This document shows positions 15,908 to 22,664 of a stretch of 64,000 bases of DNA, piece after piece; position 1 is the first letter of the stretch, and each line of letters begins with the position of its first letter. The position numbers and the translations under genes were made by a program. Source of the DNA: Lachnospiraceae bacterium. Lineage in GTDB: Bacteria; Bacillota; Clostridia; Lachnospirales; Lachnospiraceae. The DNA lies in assembly GCA_910576335.1 (NCBI GenBank), contig CAJTIU010000006.1, forward strand, positions 177,795-241,794. Reading direction: 5' to 3'. A model generated the notes under the pieces. The model was given only the letters and a program-made list of their open reading frames with translations. It was not told where the DNA came from and did no database searches.

Positions 15908-16825
15908 CTATGATTTACATGAACATTTTTCGACAAAATCGTTTAGGCTGCAATATCCATCGTAAAAATAATCATATCCTTCATGCTGAAGCATGGCGAA
16001 AAGTTCTTTGCAAATTTGATTATCTGAACCTAAGTATTTAATTATCCGGCGTACGAAATCCTCAAGTGCATAATTAGGCTCCCAAACATCATTCGGCAAA
16101 TTTTCCTTATTCACCACAAACGTATATTGATAAATTCCGTTTTCCTTAGGCATTAGAGAAATTAGCCACTGAAGAGCCGGCTTAATTCTTTTGTCAAAGG
16201 CATATCGGAAAACATCTTCCTTCATTTCAGAAAGCTCTTCATTAACCTGCTTAACAATATATTTCATGCTAAGATAATGACTATCTTTAATCGGCACGGA
16301 ATCCGCCTTCAAAATTTCAAGCCACTTACTGAAATTTTCTGCGTTTTGTCTTTGCCAACCGTTAGGGTATGGATAAGCAGCAAGAATGTCTATAATCTCT
16401 TCGATATTAATGAAGATATCAGCGTCTGCAGGGCGATAATCTTTTATAATAATTGACTGATGGATAATATAATTTCGGAAATCGCATATAAATCTGTACC
16501 ATTTTCTTTGCTTATAATGAGATTCAGTAATCACGCTTAATGGCGGGTCATAATTATTCACATATTCTTTGTATCCATATACGGCATTCACATAGTTCAA
16601 AAGACGCTTGTTGACTTTCCAAAACATATCAAAATCGTCTATCGCTATATTCTTCAAATCTTCTGCACAGGATTCTATGATTGTATGCATATCAACAAGA
16701 AAAATAAATCTATCTAGATCCTTCAGCTTTTTATGAAAGCCATCACAAAAGCAATTATCCAATTGCTGATGCGCTGACTTGATTTCACCATTTTCAGGCT
16801 TATTGCAATACTCTACCTCATACAT
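15908..16825 (-). CDS. HEPN-like domain protein, about 305 aa
   Basis: Not recognised at full length, but the segment RFICDFRNYIIHQSIIIK near residue 120 has the Arg-x4-His motif in a helical, charged context. That is the catalytic hallmark of HEPN-domain RNases found in toxins and phage-defence proteins. The rest is helical and charged with no signal peptide or membrane helix. The ATG at 16825 is chosen because GGAG lies about 10 nt upstream; a GTG three codons earlier sits too close to that site. Neighbours are the 68-aa gene downstream and an amidase relic upstream. A defence or toxin role is inference from the motif alone. Confidence 0.6.
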   Translation of the reverse strand: MYEVEYCNKPENGEIKSAHQQLDNCFCDGFHKKLKDLDRFIFLVDMHTIIESCAEDLKNIAIDDFDMFWKVNKRLLNYVNAVYGYKEYVNNYDPPLSVITESHYKQRKWYRFICDFRNYIIHQSIIIKDYRPADADIFINIEEIIDILAAYPYPNGWQRQNAENFSKWLEILKADSVPIKDSHYLSMKYIVKQVNEELSEMKEDVFRYAFDKRIKPALQWLISLMPKENGIYQYTFVVNKENLPNDVWEPNYALEDFVRRIIKYLGSDNQICKELFAMLQHEGYDYFYDGYCSLNDFVEKCSCKS

Positions 16826-16984
16826 AAAACTCACACTCCATTTTTTGTATATTCTTATGGTATCGCATTTTTCATTTGCTTACAACTAAAAATAAGACCT
16901 GCAGGCATCCGACATCACTTTAGCCGCACACAGTCATTGCTTTAAAATCTGCATTCTAAATACATTCTCTTACTAGAATCGAAA

Positions 16985-17220
16985 TGCACCATGAAGAGCA
17001 TTTCATTCTCTTTCGGCTGATACTTTACCGATCTGTTCTAATCTCCGAACCAAAGCAGTTTTTTCTTCCCGTTTTTCCTGTAGATATTCATGCACAGATC
17101 AATCAGCCGGTCGTAGACAATCTCATGCATGGTATAAGGCTCCAACTTATTAGAAGCACATTCAATGGTAACCGCTCTCTGATTATTCGCATTACTGGAA
17201 GTATACCAGGAACGATTCTA
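16985..17220 (-). pseudogene. Remnant of an N-acetylmuramoyl-L-alanine amidase (Amidase_2 type)
   Basis: The minus strand encodes RSWYTSSNANNQRAVTIECA followed by HEIVYDRLIDLC and RKNGKKKLLWFGD, then after a stop and frame change PKENEMLFMVH. These are consecutive blocks of phage-type amidases that cut the peptidoglycan amide bond. The start, the zinc-site N-terminus and the C-terminus are missing, so it is a prophage or element relic. Boundaries are approximate. Confidence 0.75.
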
Positions 17221-17473
17221 GCCTTGTCTCCATAATCTAATAGAAAGCAACTTTTGAATTTTCTATGCTACCATAACCGGCAGCACCACCCTACTCCGAT
17301 GTAAGTGCCACTGCAATCCCAGTATATCCAAATTCGCGATAACTGAGCCGGTTGATAAAGAGAACCCCCAAAATTTGCCCAAAATCTTGACAGGCATATG
17401 ACAACTATGGTATTTAAAATATTTGTAAGGGAATGAATTCAGCAAGATCAAAAGGTGAGGGGGAGCAGTAAAA
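17221..17473. other. Region upstream of the AEC transporter
   Basis: No supported gene. A TTGACA at about 17381 and a TAAAAT about 22 nt downstream are too far apart for a confident promoter. A GGTGAGGGGGAG ribosome site precedes the next start. Confidence 0.35.
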
Positions 17474-18418
17474 ATGGAAAATCTCATATTTAGTTTAAAC
17501 GCAACAGTTCCGGTATTTCTTCTTATGGTACTGGGGCTGTTTCTTCGGAAGATTGGATGGATTGATGACGACTTTGCAGACAAGATGAATAAATTCGTCT
17601 TTCGCGTCCCGCTGCCGCTCGTTTTGTTCAGTGATCTGTCTGCAGTAGATTTTAAAGAGGCATGGGATACAAGATTTGTGTTGTTCTGCTTTTTTGTGAC
17701 AATCATCAGTATCGGCATCTCAGCAGGCATCTCGCGTTTCCTCAAAGACCAGACGCTGCGGGGAGAATTCATACAGTCCTCCTACAGAAGCAGTGCGGCG
17801 CTTTTGGGCATTGCATTTATCCAGAATATCTACGGCACGGCAGGGATGGCTCCGCTTATGATCATCGGAAGTGTGCCGCTCTATAATGTAATGGCAGTCC
17901 TTGTCCTGTCATTTCCAGGAGACGGAACGCAGGGCTATGACCGGACAGCGCTGAAAAAGACTTTAAAGGGAATCCTAACCAATCCGATTATTCTGGGAAT
18001 CGCGGCAGGGCTTCTCTGGTCAGCGCTCAGGCTGCCGGTTCCCTATATCATGGAAAGGGCAGTAGGAAATGTTGCCGCGACAGCAACGCCGTTAGGGCTT
18101 ATGGCCATGGGTGCGTCCTTCGACCTCAGAAAAGCCTTTGCAAAAATAGGGCCATCGTTTACAGCCGCATTTATTAAGCTGATTGGCTTTTGCGCCCTCT
18201 TTCTGCCAGCGGCTGTCTATATGGGCTTCCGGAGGGAAGAACTGGTGGCAATCCTCGTGATGCTTGGCTCTGCCACAACGGTGACCAGCTTTGTCATGGC
18301 AAAAAATATGGGGCATGATGGCACTCTGTCCTCGGGGGTGGTCATGCTTACCACTCTTTTCAGTGCATTTACTCTGACAGGGTGGCTGTATATTCTTAGA
18401 AGTTTTGGAATGGTATAG
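17474..18418 (+). CDS. AEC family transporter (auxin efflux carrier/malate permease type)
   Basis: A 314-aa inner-membrane protein with the typical ten-helix layout. It starts MENLIFSLNATVPVFLLMVLG, has the conserved FRVPLPLVLFSDL region after helix 2, a hydrophilic loop near residue 155, and repeats the pattern in the second half (ATPLGLMAMGASFD, then GSATTVTSFVMAKNMG). Members export or exchange small organic acids such as malate; the substrate cannot be told from sequence. It stands alone, with its stop codon inside the start of a palindromic repeat (18418-18454). A GC-rich hairpin at 18495-18545 probably ends the transcript. Confidence 0.9.
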   Translation: MENLIFSLNATVPVFLLMVLGLFLRKIGWIDDDFADKMNKFVFRVPLPLVLFSDLSAVDFKEAWDTRFVLFCFFVTIISIGISAGISRFLKDQTLRGEFIQSSYRSSAALLGIAFIQNIYGTAGMAPLMIIGSVPLYNVMAVLVLSFPGDGTQGYDRTALKKTLKGILTNPIILGIAAGLLWSALRLPVPYIMERAVGNVAATATPLGLMAMGASFDLRKAFAKIGPSFTAAFIKLIGFCALFLPAAVYMGFRREELVAILVMLGSATTVTSFVMAKNMGHDGTLSSGVVMLTTLFSAFTLTGWLYILRSFGMV

Positions 18419-18454
18419 TTACTATTCACGGATTAACCGTCCGTTCATAGTAAC
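18418..18454. repeat. 37-bp palindromic repeat (short form)
   Basis: GTTACTATTCACGG at one end and CGTTCATAGTAAC at the other; the best-preserved short member of the family. It starts on the last base of the AEC transporter stop codon. Confidence 0.8.
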
Positions 18455-18463
18455 TTCGCGCAT

Positions 18464-18562
18464 GATAAATCTGCCGCGCAGCATAACATGCTGCGCAAAG
18501 CCGCATAAGGAAGTATGCCGTTTTGCGGCTTTTGCGATACTCACGGCAGATTTCATCGACCA
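18464..18562. repeat. Nested inverted repeats, possible terminator of the AEC gene
   Basis: An outer stem (GATAAATCTGCCG with CGGCAGATTTCATC) encloses two hairpins: CGCGCAGCATAACATGCTGCGC and GCAAAGCCGCA...TGCGGCTTTTGC (18495-18545). A fragment with the same start (GATAAAATCTGCCGCGCAG) occurs near 29170. This looks like a second mobile palindrome that also serves as a transcription end. Confidence 0.55.
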
Positions 18563-18622
18563 TGAGTATAACTATAGATAAACGGAATATTATGATGAAT
18601 TTATTTTTGCTGTACCCGATTA

Positions 18623-18652
18623 TTGACAGAGAGTATTTCTGACATGTATACT
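18623..18652 (+). promoter_or_regulatory. Promoter of the ArsR-type regulator
   Basis: TTGACA (18623-18628) and TATACT (18647-18652) separated by 18 nt. The -10 box lies inside the open frame that extends upstream of the regulator, so that extension cannot be translated from this transcript and the downstream ATG at 18785 is the start. Confidence 0.65.
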
Positions 18653-18784
18653 GAAAAAAAGTCAACTATTCAGCAGGCCTGTGCCGGGTTCCTTGAGCGA
18701 AGGTATCTATTGCACAGACCGCAAGAAAGTGATTCAAAAAAGAAGTATCAGGAGGTTACTAATTACGCCAAAAAGAGGGATATT

Positions 18785-19087
18785 ATGACAAATTCAGAGA
18801 CAGCAAAAATATTCAAGGCATTTTGTGATGAGAAGAGGCTTGAGATTCTCACACATCTGAGAGAGGCAGAGCATTGCGCAACCGAGTTGAGTGATAAGTT
18901 GAATATCGGAAACTCTACATTATCCCACCATATGAAAATATTATATGATTCAGGTATTGTGAATATGCGGAAAGAAGGGACTTTTGTTTATTATTCCATC
19001 AGTGAGGAGGGCAGTGAGCAGGCAAGGAAAGTATTGGATACGATTATGAAAGTGAATAAGGACACTCCGGATGCGTTATTGAACTGA
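18785..19087 (+). CDS. ArsR family winged-helix transcriptional regulator
   Basis: A 100-aa DNA-binding protein: MTNSETAKIFKAFCDEKRLEI opens the fold, the recognition helix is in LNIGNSTLSHHMKILYDSGIV, and RKEGTFVYYSI is the beta wing. The classical metal-binding ELCVCD motif in helix 3 is absent (it reads EHCATELSD, with a single Cys), so it probably senses something other than arsenic or cadmium, or uses protein signals. AAGAGGGA precedes the ATG. A terminator follows at 19135-19157. The GH31 gene 400 nt downstream could be a target, but that is inference. Confidence 0.88.
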   Translation: MTNSETAKIFKAFCDEKRLEILTHLREAEHCATELSDKLNIGNSTLSHHMKILYDSGIVNMRKEGTFVYYSISEEGSEQARKVLDTIMKVNKDTPDALLN

Positions 19088-19134
19088 CTGCGGGGAACGG
19101 TTTTGAAAGAGAATGACGGAAAAACCAGGCATGT

Positions 19135-19157
19135 AATCTTGACATGCCTGGATTTTT
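19135..19157 (+). terminator. Intrinsic terminator of the ArsR gene
   Basis: CCAGGCATGT, a 7-nt loop (only about 3 nt of it likely unpaired), ACATGCCTGG, then ATTTTTG. Confidence 0.8.
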
Positions 19158-19501
19158 GTATGTACCTGGAAACAGACCTTACTGTTCACACAGGTCTGTG
19201 CATTTACTGCACAGACCGTAAGAAAGTGATTCAGGAGTGGGCAAATCCCATTCGCGGAGCGAATTTTAGATGGATTTGCGAATGTTACTGGTCACGGAGT
19301 GAAGAGTAACAAACAGACCTTTTTTGACATATAGAACTAGCTTTTGGAAATGTACAAATTATATTAATATGGTTATGATAGAAGAGTCAGCAGAGATTGT
19401 CTGAAACTTATTCCCGCGATCTGTACGCCCGCTTTGCAGAAAGCAGTTTCCAGGCTCTCCGCTAATTATGAAAGCAGTAAAAAAACGAGGAGGTAAGGAG
19501 C
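19158..19501. other. Intergenic region upstream of the GH31 gene
   Basis: It holds GCACAGACCGTAAGAAAGTGA (about 19208-19228), nearly identical to a stretch at 18713-18733, and a 27-bp palindrome GTTACTGG...CAGTAAC-type at 19284-19310. A TTGACA near 19336 has no clear -10 partner. AGGAGGTAAGGAG is the GH31 ribosome site. Confidence 0.5.
19284..19310. repeat. 27-bp palindrome, GTTACTGGTCACGG type
   Basis: GTTACTGGTCACGGAGTGAA ending GAGTAAC. A near copy (one base different) is at 48662-48688. It may be the shortest form of the GTTACT palindrome family. Confidence 0.65.
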
Positions 19502-21412
19502 ATGATAAAGAAATATAGATTTGGTGATCCCTTTGAAACAGAGGCTGTTGTAGAAAACATACAGGCAGAGCATGGAGAGCCAAAGTTCGGTGAAACATCA
19601 ATAGACAATGGATTTTCCTTTTCTTATATGATGGATGAGGATGAGATTGTGTACGGACTCGGGGAGGCAAACCGGGGGATTAATAAAAGGGGATACCGCT
19701 ACGTCAGTGACTGCTCGGATGACCCGAACCACACAGAGGACAAAGTGTCTCTGTATGGAGCCCATAATTTCATTATTGTGTCTGGAAAGACACCGTTCGG
19801 GGTATTTTTTGATTACCCGGCCAGGATGACATTTGACATTGGTTATACGAAGTCCGCACTGCTGAAGGTAAGCTGCGAATATGCAGACCTTTACGTATAT
19901 GTGATTGAAGGGGAAAATGCTTATGACATCGTAAAACAGTTCCGTAAGATTATCGGAAGGAGCTATATTCCGCCCAGATTTGCATTTGGCTTCGGGCAGA
20001 GCCGCTGGGGATATAAGACGAAGGAGGACTTTGTAAAAGTCCTTAGAGGATACAGGGACCATCATATTCCACTGGACATGATCTACATGGACATTGATTA
20101 TATGCAGGATTATAAGGACTTCACAGTAAATGAGGAAAACTTCCCGGACTTTGCAGAATTTGTCCGCAAGATGAAAGAAGAGGGAGTGCGCCTGATTCCC
20201 ATCATAGATGCAGGCGTGAAGATTGAGAAAGGCTATTCTGTATACGAAGAGGGGGTACAAAAAGGATACTTCTGCAAACGAGAAGACGGAAGTGATTTTG
20301 CGGCAGCAGTATGGCCGGGATATACACATTTCCCAGATGTATTAAATAAGGAAGCAAGAGAATGGTTCGGAAGCCATTACAGATTCCTGATTGACCAGGG
20401 GATCGAAGGATTCTGGAACGACATGAATGAGCCGGCAATCTTTTACTCCCGTGAAGGAATGGATGAACTTAAAAGCTATATCAAGGAATATGTACAGGAA
20501 ACAGAGGACGTCTCACCCTGGGAACTTGGGGACAGGGTGCGGAACCTCGCAAACAGCCCGGAGGATTATAAAAGGTTCTACCACTGCGTTAACGGCAAAA
20601 TGATTCGCCATGACAGGGTACATAATCTCTATGGATATAACATGACCAGGGCAGCAGGGGAAGCGTTCGAAAAAATTGCTCCAGACAAAAGGATCCTCAT
20701 GTTTTCACGTTCCTCCTATATCGGAATGCACCGCTACGGTGGGATCTGGACAGGAGACAACAAATCCTGGTGGGACCATCTTCTCTTGAATATAAAGATG
20801 ATGCCGTCACTCAACATGTGCGGTTTCCTGTATTCCGGAGCAGATCTGGGAGGGTTCGGCGCAGATGCCACAAGAGACCTGGTACTCCGCTGGCTGGCCT
20901 TTGGAGTATTCACCCCGCTTATGCGCAACCACGCAGCAACCGGGACAAGAGAGCAGGAGGCATACCAGTTCGAAGACACCGACGACTTCCGCGGAATTAT
21001 AGAGACAAGATACCGCCTGATTCCCTACCTGTACGATACCTTCATCAAAGCGGCAGAGAACAATGACATGTATTTTAAGCCACTGGCCTTCGAATACCCG
21101 GACGACACATTTGCAGCAGGCGTTGAAGACCAGCTTATGATCGGACAGGAGATCATGATCGCACCCGTATACACACAAAACGCAAAAGGCAGATACGTCT
21201 ATCTCCCAGAAGAAATGACGCTGGTGAAATTCACCAGGGACAATCACTACACCCGGGAAAAACTCGCGAAAGGACATCACTACATAGAAGTATCACTCGC
21301 AGAAGTACCAGTATTCATCCGGAAAGGAAAAACCATCCCAATCGTAAAGGTAGCAGAATGCGTAGAAAAATTAGACACAGAACATGTAGAATACCAGGGC
21401 TGCGACAATTAA
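19502..21412 (+). CDS. Glycoside hydrolase family 31 alpha-glucosidase
   Basis: A 636-aa cytoplasmic enzyme that removes alpha-glucose from the non-reducing ends of malto- or isomalto-oligosaccharides. It is very close to the structurally known alpha-glucosidase of Ruminococcus obeum as I remember that sequence (same start pattern, MIxKYRxGxPFxTEA, and same length class). The nucleophile Asp is in GFWNDMNEPAIF near residue 309 and the acid/base Asp in GGIWTGDNKSWW near residue 420. The N-terminal beta-sandwich covers residues 1-135 and the barrel about 140-530. There is no signal peptide, so substrates must be imported first; no sugar transporter is adjacent except the permease relic at 1966. 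It stands alone, flanked by palindromic repeats. Confidence 0.93.
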   Translation: MIKKYRFGDPFETEAVVENIQAEHGEPKFGETSIDNGFSFSYMMDEDEIVYGLGEANRGINKRGYRYVSDCSDDPNHTEDKVSLYGAHNFIIVSGKTPFGVFFDYPARMTFDIGYTKSALLKVSCEYADLYVYVIEGENAYDIVKQFRKIIGRSYIPPRFAFGFGQSRWGYKTKEDFVKVLRGYRDHHIPLDMIYMDIDYMQDYKDFTVNEENFPDFAEFVRKMKEEGVRLIPIIDAGVKIEKGYSVYEEGVQKGYFCKREDGSDFAAAVWPGYTHFPDVLNKEAREWFGSHYRFLIDQGIEGFWNDMNEPAIFYSREGMDELKSYIKEYVQETEDVSPWELGDRVRNLANSPEDYKRFYHCVNGKMIRHDRVHNLYGYNMTRAAGEAFEKIAPDKRILMFSRSSYIGMHRYGGIWTGDNKSWWDHLLLNIKMMPSLNMCGFLYSGADLGGFGADATRDLVLRWLAFGVFTPLMRNHAATGTREQEAYQFEDTDDFRGIIETRYRLIPYLYDTFIKAAENNDMYFKPLAFEYPDDTFAAGVEDQLMIGQEIMIAPVYTQNAKGRYVYLPEEMTLVKFTRDNHYTREKLAKGHHYIEVSLAEVPVFIRKGKTIPIVKVAECVEKLDTEHVEYQGCDN

Positions 21413-21428
21413 GTGGGGACAGGGTAAA

Positions 21429-21478
21429 GACGAATTGGGGACGGGGCATTTTTAAAAATGCCCCGTCCCCAATTCGTC
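21429..21478. repeat. 50-bp perfect palindrome, GGGGACGGGG family
   Basis: GACGAATTGGGGACGGGGCA...TGCCCCGTCCCCAATTCGTC, perfectly self-complementary with no loop. It follows the GH31 stop by 16 nt and could terminate it. A related element closes the next two-gene unit at 22361-22455. Confidence 0.85.
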
Positions 21479-21526
21479 ATCTTGTCATTTTAAAGAATTT
21501 TATTTATAATATAGACAGGAGGTGAG

Positions 21527-22153
21527 ATGAAAATGGGATGTGGGTATTTAGATAATCTTGATATGTCGAGGAAAAGAGACCATAAAATTATAATTACCGA
21601 TGAGGCAATTGAGAAGATACCATTCATCGAATATCGCGGGATACCTGAAGAAGAGTATGAGATTATTCACAGACTCGCAAAACAAGTACTACAGATTTCG
21701 AAGACAGAGAATGAATCCAATGAGGTTGCCATTACGTATAGCTTTGATTCGGATAAGGTGGTGGCACGGGAAGAAGTGGTTGCGGTTCAGTTTGGAAGTG
21801 AACACTCGGTTAATCCGATGGCTGATCCCCTTTCTTATCATTTGATTATGTCATCAAGGGAATGCGCAGTTATATCTCTGCATAATCATCCATCATTGTC
21901 TCTCATTTCAGCAACTGATATTCGGTTTTTCCTGGAATATAGAAGTATTTGTCTGCTTGTTATTATTACAAATTTAGGGGGTATTTCCTATTTGGTGAAA
22001 AGTAAAAAGTATAATTATGCGAAAGCAGTTGCATTATTAAATGAGACTATCAGACTGCATAATGAGGCAGTAGATTTAAAAGGGTATCAGAAAGCTGCAA
22101 GGTTTTTTATCAATAATTGCTACAGGGCGGGCATTATTTACGAGGATAGATAG
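21527..22153 (+). CDS. RadC/JAB-like (JAMM) metalloprotein
   Basis: A 208-aa protein with a JAMM-type zinc motif in SLHNHPSLSLISATDIRFF near residue 120-138 (His-x-His, then Ser and Asp), preceded by a beta-strand AVISL, as in RadC-like domains. JAMM proteins are isopeptidases or nucleases of uncertain role; RadC relatives often travel with mobile elements. AGGAGG lies just upstream of both the first and third codons (both Met), so the start may be 21527 or 21533. The next gene follows after 12 nt. The pair is bracketed by two GGGGACGGGG palindromes (21429 and 22361), suggesting a mobile cassette. Function is unknown. Confidence 0.72.
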   Translation: MKMGCGYLDNLDMSRKRDHKIIITDEAIEKIPFIEYRGIPEEEYEIIHRLAKQVLQISKTENESNEVAITYSFDSDKVVAREEVVAVQFGSEHSVNPMADPLSYHLIMSSRECAVISLHNHPSLSLISATDIRFFLEYRSICLLVIITNLGGISYLVKSKKYNYAKAVALLNETIRLHNEAVDLKGYQKAARFFINNCYRAGIIYEDR

Positions 22154-22165
22154 GAGGTGTATAAT

Positions 22166-22345
22166 ATGTCATATGGTCTTGCAATGTTAGGAGAAACACC
22201 GGAGCTATTCCAGGAAACAGCAGAATGGGCTGCGGCTGAACTGGCAAGGATTGAAAGAAATGAAAGGGCTAAAAGGCAGATCGTGGAGAATATTTTTCCT
22301 TTGTTGGAGAAAAAAAGAGAGAAACTAATTTGTTCGCACGAGTAA
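22166..22345 (+). CDS. Small helical protein, 59 aa, partner of the JAMM gene
   Basis: Starts MSYGLAMLGETPELFQETAE; the ATG at 22166 has AGGAGGTG 6 nt upstream (an in-frame GTG lies inside that site). It continues as one long charged helix, rich in Glu, Arg and Lys. It is encoded 12 nt after the JAMM gene and is presumably co-transcribed and possibly co-functional. I know no family for it. Confidence 0.6.
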   Translation: MSYGLAMLGETPELFQETAEWAAAELARIERNERAKRQIVENIFPLLEKKREKLICSHE

Positions 22346-22360
22346 GCTGGGGACAGGGTA

Positions 22361-22455
22361 AAACGAATTGGGGACGGGGCATTTTTCACCGCAAAAGTTC
22401 CACTGGAGTTTTTGCGGCGCGCTATGGCGAAAAATGCCCCGTCCCCAATTCGTTT
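22361..22455. repeat. 95-bp inverted repeat, GGGGACGGGG family
   Basis: 27-bp arms (AAACGAATTGGGGACGGGGC... at 22361-22387 and its exact complement at 22429-22455) enclose a second hairpin, CCGCAAAA...TTTTTGCGG. The outer arms match the palindrome at 21429-21478. Confidence 0.85.
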
Positions 22456-22664
22456 TTCAGATAATTTTGTATAATTACATAAATTTAAGAAAAATTTAAG
22501 AATATTTTTGCTCTGTTATAAAGTGCCATAAATTAGGCTCTTTTTTAGATCAACACCTCTTATTTGCACCCTGCTAAAAGGTACTCGCCTTGACATTGTA
22601 TTTTCGGGAGAGTAGACTCTGTATGTAAAATTAAGGAAATTTTAATGAGAAGGAGGAAATGAAA
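22456..22664. other. Upstream region of the Fn3 secreted protein
   Basis: AT-rich. TTGACA near 22591 and a TAGACT 17-18 nt later could be a promoter (weak -10). A GGAGG site lies 8 nt before the Met at 22665. Confidence 0.35.

Noticed and set aside
17263..17772. 169-codon minus-strand frame
   Set aside because: Antisense to the AEC transporter; the residues show no protein family.
18623..18784. N-terminal extension of the ArsR-type regulator
   Set aside because: Its first codons overlap the promoter, and the family fold begins at the downstream Met.
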